Source: Leifsonia sp. Leaf336
GTDB taxonomy: Bacteria > Actinomycetota > Actinomycetes > Actinomycetales > Microbacteriaceae
Length of the DNA: 64,000 nt
Assembly (NCBI RefSeq): GCF_001423695.1
Contig: NZ_LMOZ01000002.1
Span: forward strand, 1,273,427-1,337,426
Direction of reading: 5' to 3'
The position numbers and the translations under genes are program-made. The notes under the pieces were generated by a model. That model saw only the letters and a program-made list of their open reading frames with translations. It had not been told where the DNA came from and did not search any database. The stretch's first letter is position 1, and each line of letters begins with the position of its first letter. Positions 48,620 to 56,832 of this stretch are shown here, piece after piece.

Positions 48620-48625
48620 AGGGTA
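48620..48625 (-). promoter_or_regulatory. -10 element for the AhpD-like pair, leaderless
   Basis: Minus-strand TACCCT (48625 down to 48620); predicted +1 48613, next to the GTG at 48612. Confidence 0.4.
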
Positions 48626-48639
48626 CGCCCGACGCTGCG

Positions 48640-50340
48640 TCAGGCCCGCTCCTGCTTCGCCGCGAGCAGCTGGTCGCGCACCTTGCGGCGGATGACCTTG
48701 CCGACGATGCTGCGCGGCAGCTCCTCGACCTGGACGACGTGTTTCGGCACCTTGTAGGCGGTCAGGCAGTCGCGGGCGAAGGCGCGGATGGCCTCCTCGT
48801 CGAACGAGGCCCCCGGTTCCATGACGACGGCAGCGACCACGTCCTCCCCGCCGCGTCGGTGCGGGAGGCCGACCACGGCGACGTCGGCGACGCCCTCGAA
48901 GCCGCGCAGCGCGTCCTCCACCTCGGTCGGGGAGACGTTGAAGCCGCCGGTGACGATCAGCTCCTTGATGCGGTCGACGATGCGCACGAAGCCGTCGGAG
49001 TCCATCGTGACGATGTCGCCGGTGCGGAACCAGCCGTCCTTCGTGAAGACCTTGGCGGTCTCGTCCGTCTTGCGCCAGTAGCCCGAGAACACCTGAGGTC
49101 CCCGGGCGAGCAGCTCGCCCTCCTCACCGAACGCGCGGTCGGTGTCGGGGTCGTCCGGGTCGACGACGCGCAGCTCGGTCCCGGGCAGCGGGAGGCCGAC
49201 GGTCCCGGACCTCCGGGTCGCACCGACCGGGTTCGCCATCAGTACCGGTGAGCACTCCGAGAGCCCGTAGCCCTCGACGAGATAGCCGCCGGTCTTCGAC
49301 TCCCAGAGGTCGACGATCGACTGCGGGAGGCTCATCGCGCCTGAGATCGCGATGTCGATGCCCGACAGCGAGATCTTGCGCTTCTCGGCGGCCTGCACGA
49401 GCCGTTCGTAGATCGGCGGTACAGCGGGCAGGAATGTCGCCGGGTGCTTCTTCACGACGTCGAGCACCAGCTCCGGATCGAACTTGGGGAACAGGACCAG
49501 CCGCGACCCCATGCTCATCGCAAAGGTCAGGCAGAGGGTGAGCCCGTAAGCGTGGAAGAGCGGGAGCACGGCGTACACGACGGATGTGCCGCGCGCGATG
49601 GTGGGGACCCAGGCCCGGGCCTGCGCGGCGTTCACCGCGAGGTTGAGGTGGGAGAGCATGACGCCCTTCGGCAGACCCGTGGTGCCGCTCGTGTACTGGA
49701 TGAGCGCGAGGTCGTCGCGTTCCGGGCGCGGCACGGAGGCCTTCAGCCGCCGCGACGAGACCAGCGACTCCCAGGTGATGGTGCCGGAGACCTTGGCGGT
49801 GAGCTGCTCGCGGGCCTTGCGTGCGGCGGGAACCGGCAGGCGCAGCGCCAATCGCTTGCTCGCGGGCATCCCGCGGGTGATGTCGACGGAGATGATCGTG
49901 GTCACCCCGAGGTCGGCCGGGAGGTCCTGCACGGTGCGGGCCACTTTGTCCCACACGATCGCCACGGTGGCACCGTGGTCCTCGAACTGGTGCCGCAGCT
50001 CACGCGGGGTGTACAGCGGGTTGTGCTCGACGACGACGGCGCCGAGCCGGAGCGCGGCGTAGAACGCCACCACGTGCTGCGGGCAGTTCGGCAGCACCAG
50101 CGCCACCCGGTCGCCCTTGCGCACTCCGCGCTTGCGCAGCCCCTCTGCGGCGCGAGCGATCTGGTCGCCGAGCTCGGCATAGGTCGTCGTCGCGCCGAAG
50201 AACTCGAGGGCGACGTGCTTGCCGTACGTCGCGACGGACGCGTCGATGAGGTGGGCGAGGGATCCGTCCGGCAGGTCGATGTCGGCGGGCACGTCCGGCG
50301 CGTAGCCGGCGACCCAGGGACGGTCGCTGTAGATGCTCAC
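48640..50340 (-). CDS. long-chain acyl-CoA synthetase (AMP-binding)
   Basis: 566 residues, ANL superfamily. P-loop-like YTSGTTGLPKGVMLSH, A5 motif GYGLSECSPVL, A7 GWFRTGDIV, A8 RIKELIVTGGFNVSP, and catalytic lysine in SIVGKVIRRKVRD. Architecture and NAVFALPLFHAYG-like YAVLPLFHAYGLT match FadD long-chain fatty acid CoA ligases. Activates fatty acids for beta-oxidation or lipid synthesis at the membrane face. GTG start two bases after a predicted transcription start. Divergent from nothing nearby; the SDR gene lies upstream on the same strand with a 28-base gap. Confidence 0.92.
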   Translation of the reverse strand: MSIYSDRPWVAGYAPDVPADIDLPDGSLAHLIDASVATYGKHVALEFFGATTTYAELGDQIARAAEGLRKRGVRKGDRVALVLPNCPQHVVAFYAALRLGAVVVEHNPLYTPRELRHQFEDHGATVAIVWDKVARTVQDLPADLGVTTIISVDITRGMPASKRLALRLPVPAARKAREQLTAKVSGTITWESLVSSRRLKASVPRPERDDLALIQYTSGTTGLPKGVMLSHLNLAVNAAQARAWVPTIARGTSVVYAVLPLFHAYGLTLCLTFAMSMGSRLVLFPKFDPELVLDVVKKHPATFLPAVPPIYERLVQAAEKRKISLSGIDIAISGAMSLPQSIVDLWESKTGGYLVEGYGLSECSPVLMANPVGATRRSGTVGLPLPGTELRVVDPDDPDTDRAFGEEGELLARGPQVFSGYWRKTDETAKVFTKDGWFRTGDIVTMDSDGFVRIVDRIKELIVTGGFNVSPTEVEDALRGFEGVADVAVVGLPHRRGGEDVVAAVVMEPGASFDEEAIRAFARDCLTAYKVPKHVVQVEELPRSIVGKVIRRKVRDQLLAAKQERA

Positions 50341-50348
50341 GTTGTCAG

Positions 50349-50354
50349 ATCCTA
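50349..50354 (-). promoter_or_regulatory. -10 element for the acyl-CoA synthetase
   Basis: Minus-strand TAGGAT (50354 down to 50349); predicted +1 50342, two bases before the GTG at 50340. Confidence 0.5.
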
Positions 50355-50368
50355 CGGGGCGAGCCGGG

Positions 50369-51034
50369 TCAGGGGGCCTGCGTCAGTCTGCGCACGGCCT
50401 CCACGATCGGCGTGTCGCCGGAGACGGCCTCCCAGGTGCGCCCGATGGTGCCGGGATCGGCGAGACAGGCGGCGATGAGCCGGGCGACGTCTTCCCGCGG
50501 GATGTCGCCGCGCGGGACGCTCTCTCCGAGCAGTACGTTGCCGGTTCCCTCGTCGAAGGTGAGGCGCCCCGGACGCAGGATGGTCCAGTCGAGGCCGGAG
50601 GACCGCAGGTCGGCGTCCGCGTCGCGTTTGGCCTCCACGTATGCGCGCCACTGCGGATCGGCGTCGGGTTCGACCGGGGCGTCGACGCCCCACGCGCTCA
50701 CCTGGACGAAGCGCCGGATGCCGGCGCGCGCGGCGGCCTGCGCCGACTTCACCGAGCCGGCGTAGTCGACCGTGCGCTTGCGCTCGACGCCGGAGCCCGC
50801 GCCGGCGCCCGCCGTGAACACCACCGCATCGCAGCCGGCGATCGCCTGGGCGATCGCGTCGGGGTCGGAGTGCTCGATGTCGAGCACGACGCCCTCGCCG
50901 CCGAGCCGGTAGACGTCTTCGGCGTGCTCCTCCGCGCGGACGAGACCGACGAAGTCGTCCCCGCTGTCGTAGAGCACCCGCATGAGCTGCTGGGCGACTT
51001 TTCCGTGGGCTCCGACGATCGCGACTCGTGACAT
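50369..51034 (-). CDS. NAD(P)H-binding atypical SDR protein
   Basis: 221 residues. Nucleotide-binding start VAIVGAHGKVAQQLMRVL (GAxGxxx type), later VVFTAGAGAGSGVERK, FVQVSAWGVDAP and ILRPGRLTFDEGTG, as in the YwnB/NAD(P)H-binding group near NmrA. Substrate unknown; a redox or nucleotide-sensing role is typical. ATG 51034 has GGAGG only one base away, too close for use, and the hexamer CAAGAT (51046 down to 51041) would put +1 on the ATG, so it may be leaderless. Confidence 0.82.
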   Translation of the reverse strand: MSRVAIVGAHGKVAQQLMRVLYDSGDDFVGLVRAEEHAEDVYRLGGEGVVLDIEHSDPDAIAQAIAGCDAVVFTAGAGAGSGVERKRTVDYAGSVKSAQAAARAGIRRFVQVSAWGVDAPVEPDADPQWRAYVEAKRDADADLRSSGLDWTILRPGRLTFDEGTGNVLLGESVPRGDIPREDVARLIAACLADPGTIGRTWEAVSGDTPIVEAVRRLTQAP

Positions 51035-51107
51035 GCCTCCATCTTGCCCCTCTTGCGGACCGGTCCGCTGACGGCGAACGTTCCCCAGCGCGCGGCGGCC
51101 GATGCGC

Positions 51108-51113
51108 TAGCGT
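51108..51113 (+). promoter_or_regulatory. -10 element for the small membrane protein before the YidC paralogue
   Basis: TAGCGT at 51108-51113, predicted +1 51120, one base before ATG 51121. Confidence 0.5.
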
Positions 51114-51120
51114 CGTCACC

Positions 51121-51426
51121 ATGACCGGCCTGCTCGAGTTCGTCGCGCGCCTCGTGGCGTCCGCGTCCTCCGGCGCCTTCGGCCACTCGAGCGTGTCGGG
51201 GCTGATGGCCCTCGCCGGTCTCGCCGGAGCGATCGGGATCGTGGCCGTCGTCGCGGCTGCCGCCGTCCGCTCCGTCGCAGCGCTGGCGGCCTCCCTGCGC
51301 GTGCGCGCGATCTGGTCGAATCCGTTGCAGCCGACCGCCGGCTGGCTCCTCGAGAGCCAGGCCGATCCGGACGCCGACGGGCGTCCGCGCCCGCGAGCCC
51401 CTGGCTTCTCCCTGCCGGTCGCGTAG
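51121..51426 (+). CDS. small membrane protein, likely DUF6412 type
   Basis: 101 residues with one long hydrophobic helix (GLMALAGLAGAIGIVAVVAAAAV, residues about 29-51) and a hydrophilic C-terminal tail with SNPLQPTAGWLLESQADPDADGRPRPRAPG. I recall similar short proteins (DUF6412) in Microbacteriaceae placed just upstream of a YidC/Oxa1 homologue, as here; this is from memory only. Probably an accessory to the insertase. Followed immediately by a hairpin, then the insertase gene. Confidence 0.65.
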   Translation: MTGLLEFVARLVASASSGAFGHSSVSGLMALAGLAGAIGIVAVVAAAAVRSVAALAASLRVRAIWSNPLQPTAGWLLESQADPDADGRPRPRAPGFSLPVA

Positions 51427-51427
51427 C

Positions 51428-51444
51428 GGGGCGTCACTCGCCCC
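51428..51444 (+). other. hairpin between the small membrane protein and the YidC paralogue
   Basis: GGGGCG (51428-51433) pairs with CGCCCC (51439-51444) across TCACT, starting two bases after the stop codon. May attenuate expression of the following insertase gene. Confidence 0.4.
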
Positions 51445-51513
51445 CGAGGCACACTTGTGCTCCTGCGCGGCCAGACGACGTCTTCGTCCGCACTGACAGC
51501 AGGGATCACTTCA

Positions 51514-52275
51514 ATGGACTTCTTCTCGTGGCCGCCGATCGCGGCCGTCCTCGACGCCGCCTACGGCTTCGTCACCGCCCTCTTCGCCTCCGTCGCGCCC
51601 ATCGCAGGCTCGGCATCGGCCCTCGTCGCCATCGTCGTCCTGACGGTGCTCGTGCGCGCCGTCCTCATCCCGGTCGGCGTCAGCCAGGTGCGCGCCGAAT
51701 ACACCAGGCGCCGCCTCGCACCTGCCCTTGCCGAGCTCCAGCGCCGGCACGGCTCCGACCGGGAACTGCTCGCCCGCAAGACCATGGAGCTGTACCAGGC
51801 CGAGCGCACTTCACCGTTCGCCGGGATGCTGCCTCTGCTGGCGCAGCTCCCGGTGATCTCGCTCGTCTACGCGATCTTCACGCACGCGACGATCGCCGGT
51901 CACTCCAACGCGCTGCTGGGTGAGCACGTCTTCGGCGCCCCGCTCGGCACGAGCTTCGTGGGCCTGACGGGGTCCGCCTCGGTGTGGCCGGGGTTCTGGG
52001 TGTACGCGGCCGTTCTGGTCCTCATCGCCGCGGTGACGACAGTCTCACGGCGCGTGCTCGCCCTCCCGCAGCCGGACGGGACGCCTGCCGCGACCGGTGC
52101 GCTGCGCGCACTCTCGTTCCTCCCGTATGTCACGGTGGTGTTCGCCGCGTTCGTGCCGCTCGCGGCGGCCGTGTACATTCTGACCTCGACGGCTTGGACC
52201 GTCGTCGAGCGCGCCACGCTCCGCCGCCTGCTCGATCCGGAACGAGGGAGGCCGGCGCCATCGCCATCGCACTGA
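51514..52275 (+). CDS. YidC/Oxa1-family membrane insertase paralogue
   Basis: 253 residues. Oxa1/YidC layout: TM (LVAIVVLTVLVRAVLIPVGVSQ) with the conserved groove arginine in LVRAVLIP, an amphipathic basic hairpin (EYTRRRLAPALAELQRRHG), then GMLPLLAQLPVISLVYAIF and three further TMs. No large periplasmic domain, as in Gram-positive YidC. Actinobacteria keep the housekeeping yidC near dnaA/rnpA, so this is probably a second copy. ATG 51514 chosen at the start of homology; ribosome-binding site AGGG is weak. The C-terminus is short with only a slight basic tail. Confidence 0.85.
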   Translation: MDFFSWPPIAAVLDAAYGFVTALFASVAPIAGSASALVAIVVLTVLVRAVLIPVGVSQVRAEYTRRRLAPALAELQRRHGSDRELLARKTMELYQAERTSPFAGMLPLLAQLPVISLVYAIFTHATIAGHSNALLGEHVFGAPLGTSFVGLTGSASVWPGFWVYAAVLVLIAAVTTVSRRVLALPQPDGTPAATGALRALSFLPYVTVVFAAFVPLAAAVYILTSTAWTVVERATLRRLLDPERGRPAPSPSH

Positions 52276-52376
52276 AACCCGTCCCGACGCCGACCACCGA
52301 GCGCCTGACCCCCACGCCGCTGGGCCCCGAGCCTTCGACGGCATGCTCGACCACGCCTTCTCGACGAACGTGATGG

Positions 52377-52382
52377 GATGCT
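52377..52382 (+). promoter_or_regulatory. -10-like hexamer for a hypothetical gene
   Basis: GATGCT at 52377-52382 (TATGCT with one change), predicted +1 exactly at ATG 52389. Confidence 0.35.
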
Positions 52383-52388
52383 TGAGCC

Positions 52389-52703
52389 ATGTGGAAGCGT
52401 GACCGGCCCCGAACTCCCCATGACCCACGGGCGACCGTCCCGGGCCTCGGTGTGGGGGTGCAGGTCCACGTCGTCGAGCACGAGCCCGCCGTGGGCACCG
52501 ACTGGCCGGACGAGCCGACCGGGGTGATCATCGCCCCCGGCGACCGTGGCTTGCGCCAGGTCTCGCTCCCCACCGACGGCTTCACCACGTGGGTGGTCGC
52601 CTTCAGCGAGCCGCAGTGGCGCCGCGACGGGAGCGGGCCGTTCGAGACTGCTGTCATCCCGTCGGCGCTGCTCGTCGCCGCCGACCCCGTCGCCGAGGGC
52701 TGA
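52389..52703 (+). CDS. hypothetical protein
   Basis: 104 residues, no recognised domain, no signal peptide. Has a beta-rich look (VQVHVVEHEP, GVIIAPGDRG, TTWVVAFSEPQWRRDGSGPF, SALLVAAD) that would fit a small OB- or SH3-like fold, possibly ferrous-iron-transport-A-like, but I cannot confirm that. Codon use matches its neighbours. Stop lies three bases before the next ATG, so the two are probably co-translated. Confidence 0.6.
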   Translation: MWKRDRPRTPHDPRATVPGLGVGVQVHVVEHEPAVGTDWPDEPTGVIIAPGDRGLRQVSLPTDGFTTWVVAFSEPQWRRDGSGPFETAVIPSALLVAADPVAEG

Positions 52704-52706
52704 GGG

Positions 52707-53243
52707 ATGCTGGGCGTCGGGCTGATCCGCGGCATCAACGTGGGAGGCAACGCGCGCGTCGCCAAGGCCGACCTCGCCGCGGCGTTCGTGGCCGCGGGCT
52801 TCGACGACGTCGTCACGCTGCTGCAGAGCGGAAACGTCGTGTTCCGTTCGAAGGCGGCGCCGACGGCGAAGGACGCCGCGGCCATCACGGCCGCCCTGAA
52901 GGAGTCGTCGGGGGTGGAGGCGGCGGTCGTCCTGCTCGAAGAGCGCGTCTTCCGCGAACTCGCCGCGGCGAATCCGCTGCTGGACGCCTCGGACGACGAC
53001 TCGCGGCTCGTCGTCACCTTTCTCGACCACGACCTCGCGGCCGACCTGGAGGCGCCGTCCGATGAAGAACTGGCCCCCGAACAGGTGCGGCTCGGTGCGC
53101 GCGCGGTCTACCAGTGGAGCCCCCTCGGCGTCTCGAAGTCGACCGTGCCGATGGCGTTCTGGCGGCGCGTCGGGCAGGTCGCCACCGCCCGCAACCAGCG
53201 GACCGTGCTCCGGCTGATCGCCGAGCTCGACCGCCGCGGCTGA
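52707..53243 (+). CDS. DUF1697 family protein
   Basis: 178 residues. The DUF1697 start LIRGINVGGNARVAKADLAAAF and the block LLQSGNVVFRSK are diagnostic; the C-terminal part has VYQWSPLGVSKSTV and ARNQRTVLRL. The family is widespread and uncharacterised; no catalytic residues are agreed. Cytoplasmic. Begins three bases after the previous stop. Confidence 0.88.
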   Translation: MLGVGLIRGINVGGNARVAKADLAAAFVAAGFDDVVTLLQSGNVVFRSKAAPTAKDAAAITAALKESSGVEAAVVLLEERVFRELAAANPLLDASDDDSRLVVTFLDHDLAADLEAPSDEELAPEQVRLGARAVYQWSPLGVSKSTVPMAFWRRVGQVATARNQRTVLRLIAELDRRG

Positions 53244-53283
53244 CGCCGCGAAAATCTCCCTGCTGAGTGTCACCACCTGCTCC

Positions 53284-53289
53284 TACAAT
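53284..53289 (+). promoter_or_regulatory. -10 element, leaderless, for the 208-residue hypothetical gene
   Basis: TACAAT at 53284-53289 (five of six to consensus); predicted +1 is 53296, the A of the ATG. Confidence 0.6.
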
Positions 53290-53295
53290 GTCGGC

Positions 53296-53922
53296 ATGTT
53301 CGTCGAGGGCACGCTTCGATGGCAGGTCACAGAGGACTGTCCGTGGGATCTGCTGATCGCGCTCGCCCTCCGTGATCTGGCGGGGATCGAGGGCACCGGT
53401 GCACACGCGCTGCCCCGGGTGACGCCGGCGGTCGTGCCCGTGCTGCAGGGCGGCAGCGCGGGAGGCCGTCCCGCCGTCGCGCCGACGCTGCGAGGCGCGC
53501 TCACGACGCAGTGGGACGCCCTGTTCGAGGCGGCGGCCGACCGCGAGCACCGTCCGCTGACGGCGCTGCTGCAGCCTCCGCATTTCGCCGCCCTCGACCG
53601 TGCGCTGGAGCTGCAGGACTTCGTGCTGGCCAATCACGACGCCGCGGCGCGCTGGGCCCGCGATCGGCGCGCGGAGTACGCGCGTGCGAGCATCGAACAG
53701 CACGCCCGCCGCGCGGCCGACATCGTCGACGTCGTGCACGAGCGCGAGCACGACCTCCGGCGCCAGGCCGGCTACTTCCGGCTGGACATCGACGTGCTGC
53801 CGCTCGCCGAGAGCGGCGCCTGGATCGTCGGGCCGCACACCGTGGTGGTCAGCACGTCGCTGCGCGACGACTCGACGGCGTTCCGCGCCTGGTTCCGGCC
53901 GCTCGTGGCCGCGCTGGTCTGA
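53296..53922 (+). CDS. hypothetical protein
   Basis: 208 residues, unrecognised. Rich in Ala, Arg and Asp; a central helix (ARASIEQHARRAADIVDVVHEREHD) separates an N-terminal part starting VEGTLRWQVTEDCPWDLLIAL from a C-terminal beta region (AGYFRLDIDVLPLAES, WIVGPHTVVVSTSLRDD). No signal peptide or membrane segment. Own promoter with +1 on the start codon. Lies 47 bases before dinB. Codon use is like its neighbours. Confidence 0.65.
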   Translation: MFVEGTLRWQVTEDCPWDLLIALALRDLAGIEGTGAHALPRVTPAVVPVLQGGSAGGRPAVAPTLRGALTTQWDALFEAAADREHRPLTALLQPPHFAALDRALELQDFVLANHDAAARWARDRRAEYARASIEQHARRAADIVDVVHEREHDLRRQAGYFRLDIDVLPLAESGAWIVGPHTVVVSTSLRDDSTAFRAWFRPLVAALV

Positions 53923-53969
53923 TCGCGCCGACGGCGCCGCGCACCGCCTCCGGGTGGGAGAATCTACAG

Positions 53970-55244
53970 GTGGGCAAGACGGACGGCAGCGACCGGCGGG
54001 TGACGACCGCCGCCGTCGACGACTCCGAGGCCACCATCCTGCACGTCGACATGGACGCTTTCTTCGCGTCGGTCGAGCTGCTCGACCGGCCGGACGCGCG
54101 GGGCAAGCCCGCCATCGTCGGGCACGCCGGAGGCCGCGGTGTCGTCACGAGCGCGACCTACGAGGCGCGCCGGTACGGCGTCCGCAGCGCGATGCCGGTG
54201 TCGCAGGCGCTGCGGCTGTGCCCGACGGCGATCATCCTGCCGCCGCACTACGAGAAGTACACCGAGTACTCGGCCAAGGTGATGGAGATCTTCCACGAGG
54301 TCACCCCGCTGGTGGAGCCGCTCAGCATCGACGAGGCGTTCCTCGACGTCGCCGGAGCCAGGCGCCTGCTCGGCTCGCCCCGCCGGATCGCCGAGTTGAT
54401 CCGGGCGCGTGTGCGCGACGAGACCGGCCTGACCTGCTCGGTCGGGGTCGCCGGCACCAAGTTCATGGCCAAGCTGGCGTCCGGTCACGCGAAGCCCGAC
54501 GGGATGCTCGTCATCCCGCCGGCCGAGACGGTCGCGTACCTCCGTCCGCTGCCGGTCGGCGCGCTGTGGGGCGTCGGCGCGAGCACTCAGGCTTCGCTCG
54601 AGCGCATGGGGATGCGCACCGTCGCCGATCTCGCGGATGCGCCGTTCGCCGTGCTGCAGCGCGCCGTGGGCGACGCTTCAGCGCACCGCCTCCACGACCT
54701 GGCGCACGGTCACGATCCGAGGCAGATCGTCACGACTTCCCGCGAGAAGAGCATCGGGCACGAGAACACGTTCGCCGTCGACGTGGACGATGCCGACACG
54801 CTGCGCCGCGAACTGCTGCGGCTCTCCGGGCGCGTCGGTGAGCGGCTGCGCACGCACGGCCTGGTCGGGCGGACCATCGCGCTGAAGATCCGGTACTCCG
54901 ATTTCCGCACGATCTCCCGCTCGCGCACGCTCGCCGAGCCGACGAACGTCGGCCGACGGCTGTTCGAGGAGGCCTGGGATGTCTTCGAGAGCGTCGGCAT
55001 CGACCTCCGCGCGACACCGATCCGCCTGATCGGCGTGCGGGCGGAGCAGCTGGCCGACGCAGGAGGCGACGCGACGACGCTCTGGGATCCGGACGAGGAG
55101 TGGCGGGAGGCCGAGCGCACGCTCGACGCGGTGAGCGCGCGGTTCGGCCGCGGCGCGATCGGTCCGGCCTCCCTGGTGCGCCGCGCGCCCGACGCAGAGC
55201 AGGCCGAGCGAGACGGCCGCAATCCGCGCTGGCTGAGCGACTGA
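53970..55244 (+). CDS. dinB: DNA polymerase IV (Y family)
   Basis: 424 residues. Catalytic acidic motifs HVDMDAFFASVELL and SIDEAFLDV, with CPTAIILPPHY, TGLTCSVGVAGTKFMAKLAS (HhH/little finger joint) and the RTIALKIRYSDFRTISRSRT little-finger segment. Translesion synthesis without proofreading. GTG 53970 has the hexamer GAGAAT exactly 12 bases upstream, fitting leaderless transcription, and no Shine-Dalgarno; the open frame to 53511 overlaps the preceding gene. The C-terminus has no obvious beta-clamp pentapeptide of the QLxLF type. Confidence 0.93.
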   Translation: MGKTDGSDRRVTTAAVDDSEATILHVDMDAFFASVELLDRPDARGKPAIVGHAGGRGVVTSATYEARRYGVRSAMPVSQALRLCPTAIILPPHYEKYTEYSAKVMEIFHEVTPLVEPLSIDEAFLDVAGARRLLGSPRRIAELIRARVRDETGLTCSVGVAGTKFMAKLASGHAKPDGMLVIPPAETVAYLRPLPVGALWGVGASTQASLERMGMRTVADLADAPFAVLQRAVGDASAHRLHDLAHGHDPRQIVTTSREKSIGHENTFAVDVDDADTLRRELLRLSGRVGERLRTHGLVGRTIALKIRYSDFRTISRSRTLAEPTNVGRRLFEEAWDVFESVGIDLRATPIRLIGVRAEQLADAGGDATTLWDPDEEWREAERTLDAVSARFGRGAIGPASLVRRAPDAEQAERDGRNPRWLSD

Positions 55245-55283
55245 GAGCGACGGAGGCGCACCGCCAACCATCGGCTCGAGCCG

Positions 55284-56201
55284 TCAGCGCAGCCCGACCT
55301 CGATTCCGCGATGGTCGGAGCCGTTCGAGTCCAGCACAGTGCTGCCGACGGTGGTGAGCCCGCGGACGAACGCGTGATCGAGGCGGGCGACCGGGAACGA
55401 GGCCGGCCACGTGAAGCCGAGACCGACCGTGCTGTTGCTCGCCTCCGTCAGTTCGTCCTGGAGCGGAGCGAGGGTGCGATCGGTGCTCGCCGTGTTGAAA
55501 TCGCCGAGCACGAGCAGCCTCTCGGCGTCGTCCGCGGCGACGGCACGCGTGAGCTGGTCGAGCATGCGGTCCCGCGCGGTGTACTCCAGCGGCCGGACGG
55601 AGGCGAGGTGCACGACGTAGATCCGCGTCGGTGTGCCGGGAGTGTCCACATCGACGCTGAGCGCCCGGCTCCAGCCCAGCTCGAGGTCGAGCTTCGAGCC
55701 GCCTGTCAGCGGGTAGCGGCTCCACACGCCGACCGTGCCGACGACGTAGTGGTGCGGGTACGGCGCGTCGAGCACGCCCTCCACCGCGTGGAGGTTCGTC
55801 GCGTCCAGTTCCTGGAGTGCGACGACGTCGGGGGAGCGCGCGGCCAGCGAACGGGCGATGTCGGCCGCAGCGGCGTTCTGCGCTCGGATGTTCTCGCTCA
55901 CGGCGGTGAACCGCGGCGATCCCGCGCTCATCGACGGGAGCAGGGCGACTCCGAACGCCGACCACCAGACCGCCATGGCCGCCGCGACGGCGAGGCCCGC
56001 GAAGAGCGAGAACCGCACGAGCGCCGCCACCCCGAGCGCGATCAGGGCGACCCCGACCCACGGGAGGAAGGTCTCGACCATCGAGGCCGCGCCTCCCACA
56101 TCCGGGATCATTCCGTGGCAGAGCAGCAACGCCCCGACAGCCAGCGCCACCAGACCGGTCAGGATCCCACGGGGTCGACGGCGGGGACGGGAGCGGGGCA
56201 C
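55284..56201 (-). CDS. membrane-anchored endonuclease/exonuclease/phosphatase-family protein
   Basis: 305 residues. Three N-terminal hydrophobic segments in the first 95 residues (ILTGLVALAVGALLLCHGMI, LPWVGVALIALGVAALV, LFAGLAVAAAMAVWW) then an EEP domain outside: VSENIRAQN, VVALQELDA, LLVLGDFNTASTD and the end motif SNGSDHRGIEV. These are the conserved acidic and His residues of the fold. Substrate could be phosphodiester lipids, nucleic acid or inositol phosphates. GTG start at 56201; AATAAT on the minus strand (56214 down to 56209) puts +1 next to it. Confidence 0.86.
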   Translation of the reverse strand: MPRSRPRRRPRGILTGLVALAVGALLLCHGMIPDVGGAASMVETFLPWVGVALIALGVAALVRFSLFAGLAVAAAMAVWWSAFGVALLPSMSAGSPRFTAVSENIRAQNAAAADIARSLAARSPDVVALQELDATNLHAVEGVLDAPYPHHYVVGTVGVWSRYPLTGGSKLDLELGWSRALSVDVDTPGTPTRIYVVHLASVRPLEYTARDRMLDQLTRAVAADDAERLLVLGDFNTASTDRTLAPLQDELTEASNSTVGLGFTWPASFPVARLDHAFVRGLTTVGSTVLDSNGSDHRGIEVGLR

Positions 56202-56208
56202 TCGCCCG

Positions 56209-56214
56209 ATTATT
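56209..56214 (-). promoter_or_regulatory. -10 element of the EEP-domain gene
   Basis: Minus-strand AATAAT (56214 down to 56209); predicted +1 56202, one base before the GTG at 56201. Confidence 0.45.
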
Positions 56215-56270
56215 CCGGTCGCCCCGGGGAGAACCCGCCGTGAACGCTGAGCGCGGGGTGCGAACCGGCC

Positions 56271-56299
56271 TGGTCAGGCTGGGAGGCGGCGGGTACGGT
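56271..56299 (+). promoter_or_regulatory. promoter of the GerW-like gene, leaderless
   Basis: TGGTCA (56271-56276) and TACGGT (56294-56299) with a 17-base spacer; predicted +1 is 56306, the A of the ATG. Confidence 0.55.
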
Positions 56300-56305
56300 G
56301 AGTCC

Positions 56306-56635
56306 ATGACGAACATCTCGCTCAAGCTCGCGGAGACCATGAGCACTTCCGGAATCAAGTCGGTGTACGGCGAGCCGATCGTCGTGGACGGAACGACCAT
56401 CGTCCCCGTCGCCGCCGTTCAGTTCGGCTTCGGCGCCGGGGAGGGACCCGGCGACGACTCCGCTCCGGGAGGGGCGGGCGGCGGCGGCGCTGCCGTGCCG
56501 TTCGGCGCCTACGTGAGCGACGAGACCGGCGTGCGGTTCCGCCCGAACATCGTCACGCTCCTCGCGGTCGCCATCCCGTTCGTGTGGGTCGCCGGCCACG
56601 CCTGGGCGCGGGTCATCAAAGCTCTCAAGCGCTGA
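56306..56635 (+). CDS. GerW/YtfJ-family protein
   Basis: 109 residues. The start ISLKLAETMSTSGIKSVYGEPIVVDGTTIVPVAAVQFGFGAGEG follows the spore-protein YtfJ/GerW family (PF09579), then a Gly-rich loop and a C-terminal hydrophobic helix (IVTLLAVAIPFVWVAGHAW). In Bacillus YtfJ is a spore germination protein; actinobacterial homologues occur in non-spore-formers and have no known role. The leaderless promoter is strong. Precedes the riboswitch-controlled thiamine operon. Confidence 0.78.
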   Translation: MTNISLKLAETMSTSGIKSVYGEPIVVDGTTIVPVAAVQFGFGAGEGPGDDSAPGGAGGGGAAVPFGAYVSDETGVRFRPNIVTLLAVAIPFVWVAGHAWARVIKALKR

Positions 56636-56682
56636 TCCCGCCGGCGAGCCCGGCGCGTCGCCTCGTCAGGTCGCGGCAGGGA

Positions 56683-56688
56683 TACACT
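56683..56688 (+). promoter_or_regulatory. -10 element driving the TPP riboswitch
   Basis: TACACT at 56683-56688; predicted +1 near 56695, at the 5' end of the riboswitch. Confidence 0.5.
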
Positions 56689-56695
56689 GGCTCCT

Positions 56696-56795
56696 GAACA
56701 CGGGAGTCCGGTGAGCCGGGCTGAGAGGAAGCTTCTCCAAGTTTCGACCGTCGAACCTGATCTGGGTCATGCCAGCGCAGGGAGGCATCTCACAT
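56696..56795 (+). ncRNA. TPP riboswitch (THI element)
   Basis: The two conserved segments are present: GGCTGAGAGG near 56719-56728 (CUGAGA pyrimidine-sensor arm) and ACCTGATCTGGGTCATGCCAG near 56755-56775 followed by GCGCAGGGA (pyrophosphate-sensor arm and P1 3' side). Binds thiamine pyrophosphate and in actinobacteria normally represses translation of the gene downstream, here the ykoE start at 56833. Confidence 0.95.
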
Positions 56796-56832
56796 CCCGT
56801 GCCCTCATTTCTGAAGAGAAGGGGCACGATCA

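Noticed and set aside
48640..50340. Long plus-strand frames opposite the acyl-CoA synthetase (48589-49251, 49444-50478)
   Set aside because: Low-complexity Arg/Gly translations opposite a gene with all ANL motifs.
56696..56832. Open frame starting inside the TPP riboswitch (ATG near 56769)
   Set aside because: Overlaps the conserved aptamer and ends out of frame with ykoE; the frame is the shadow of the transporter gene.
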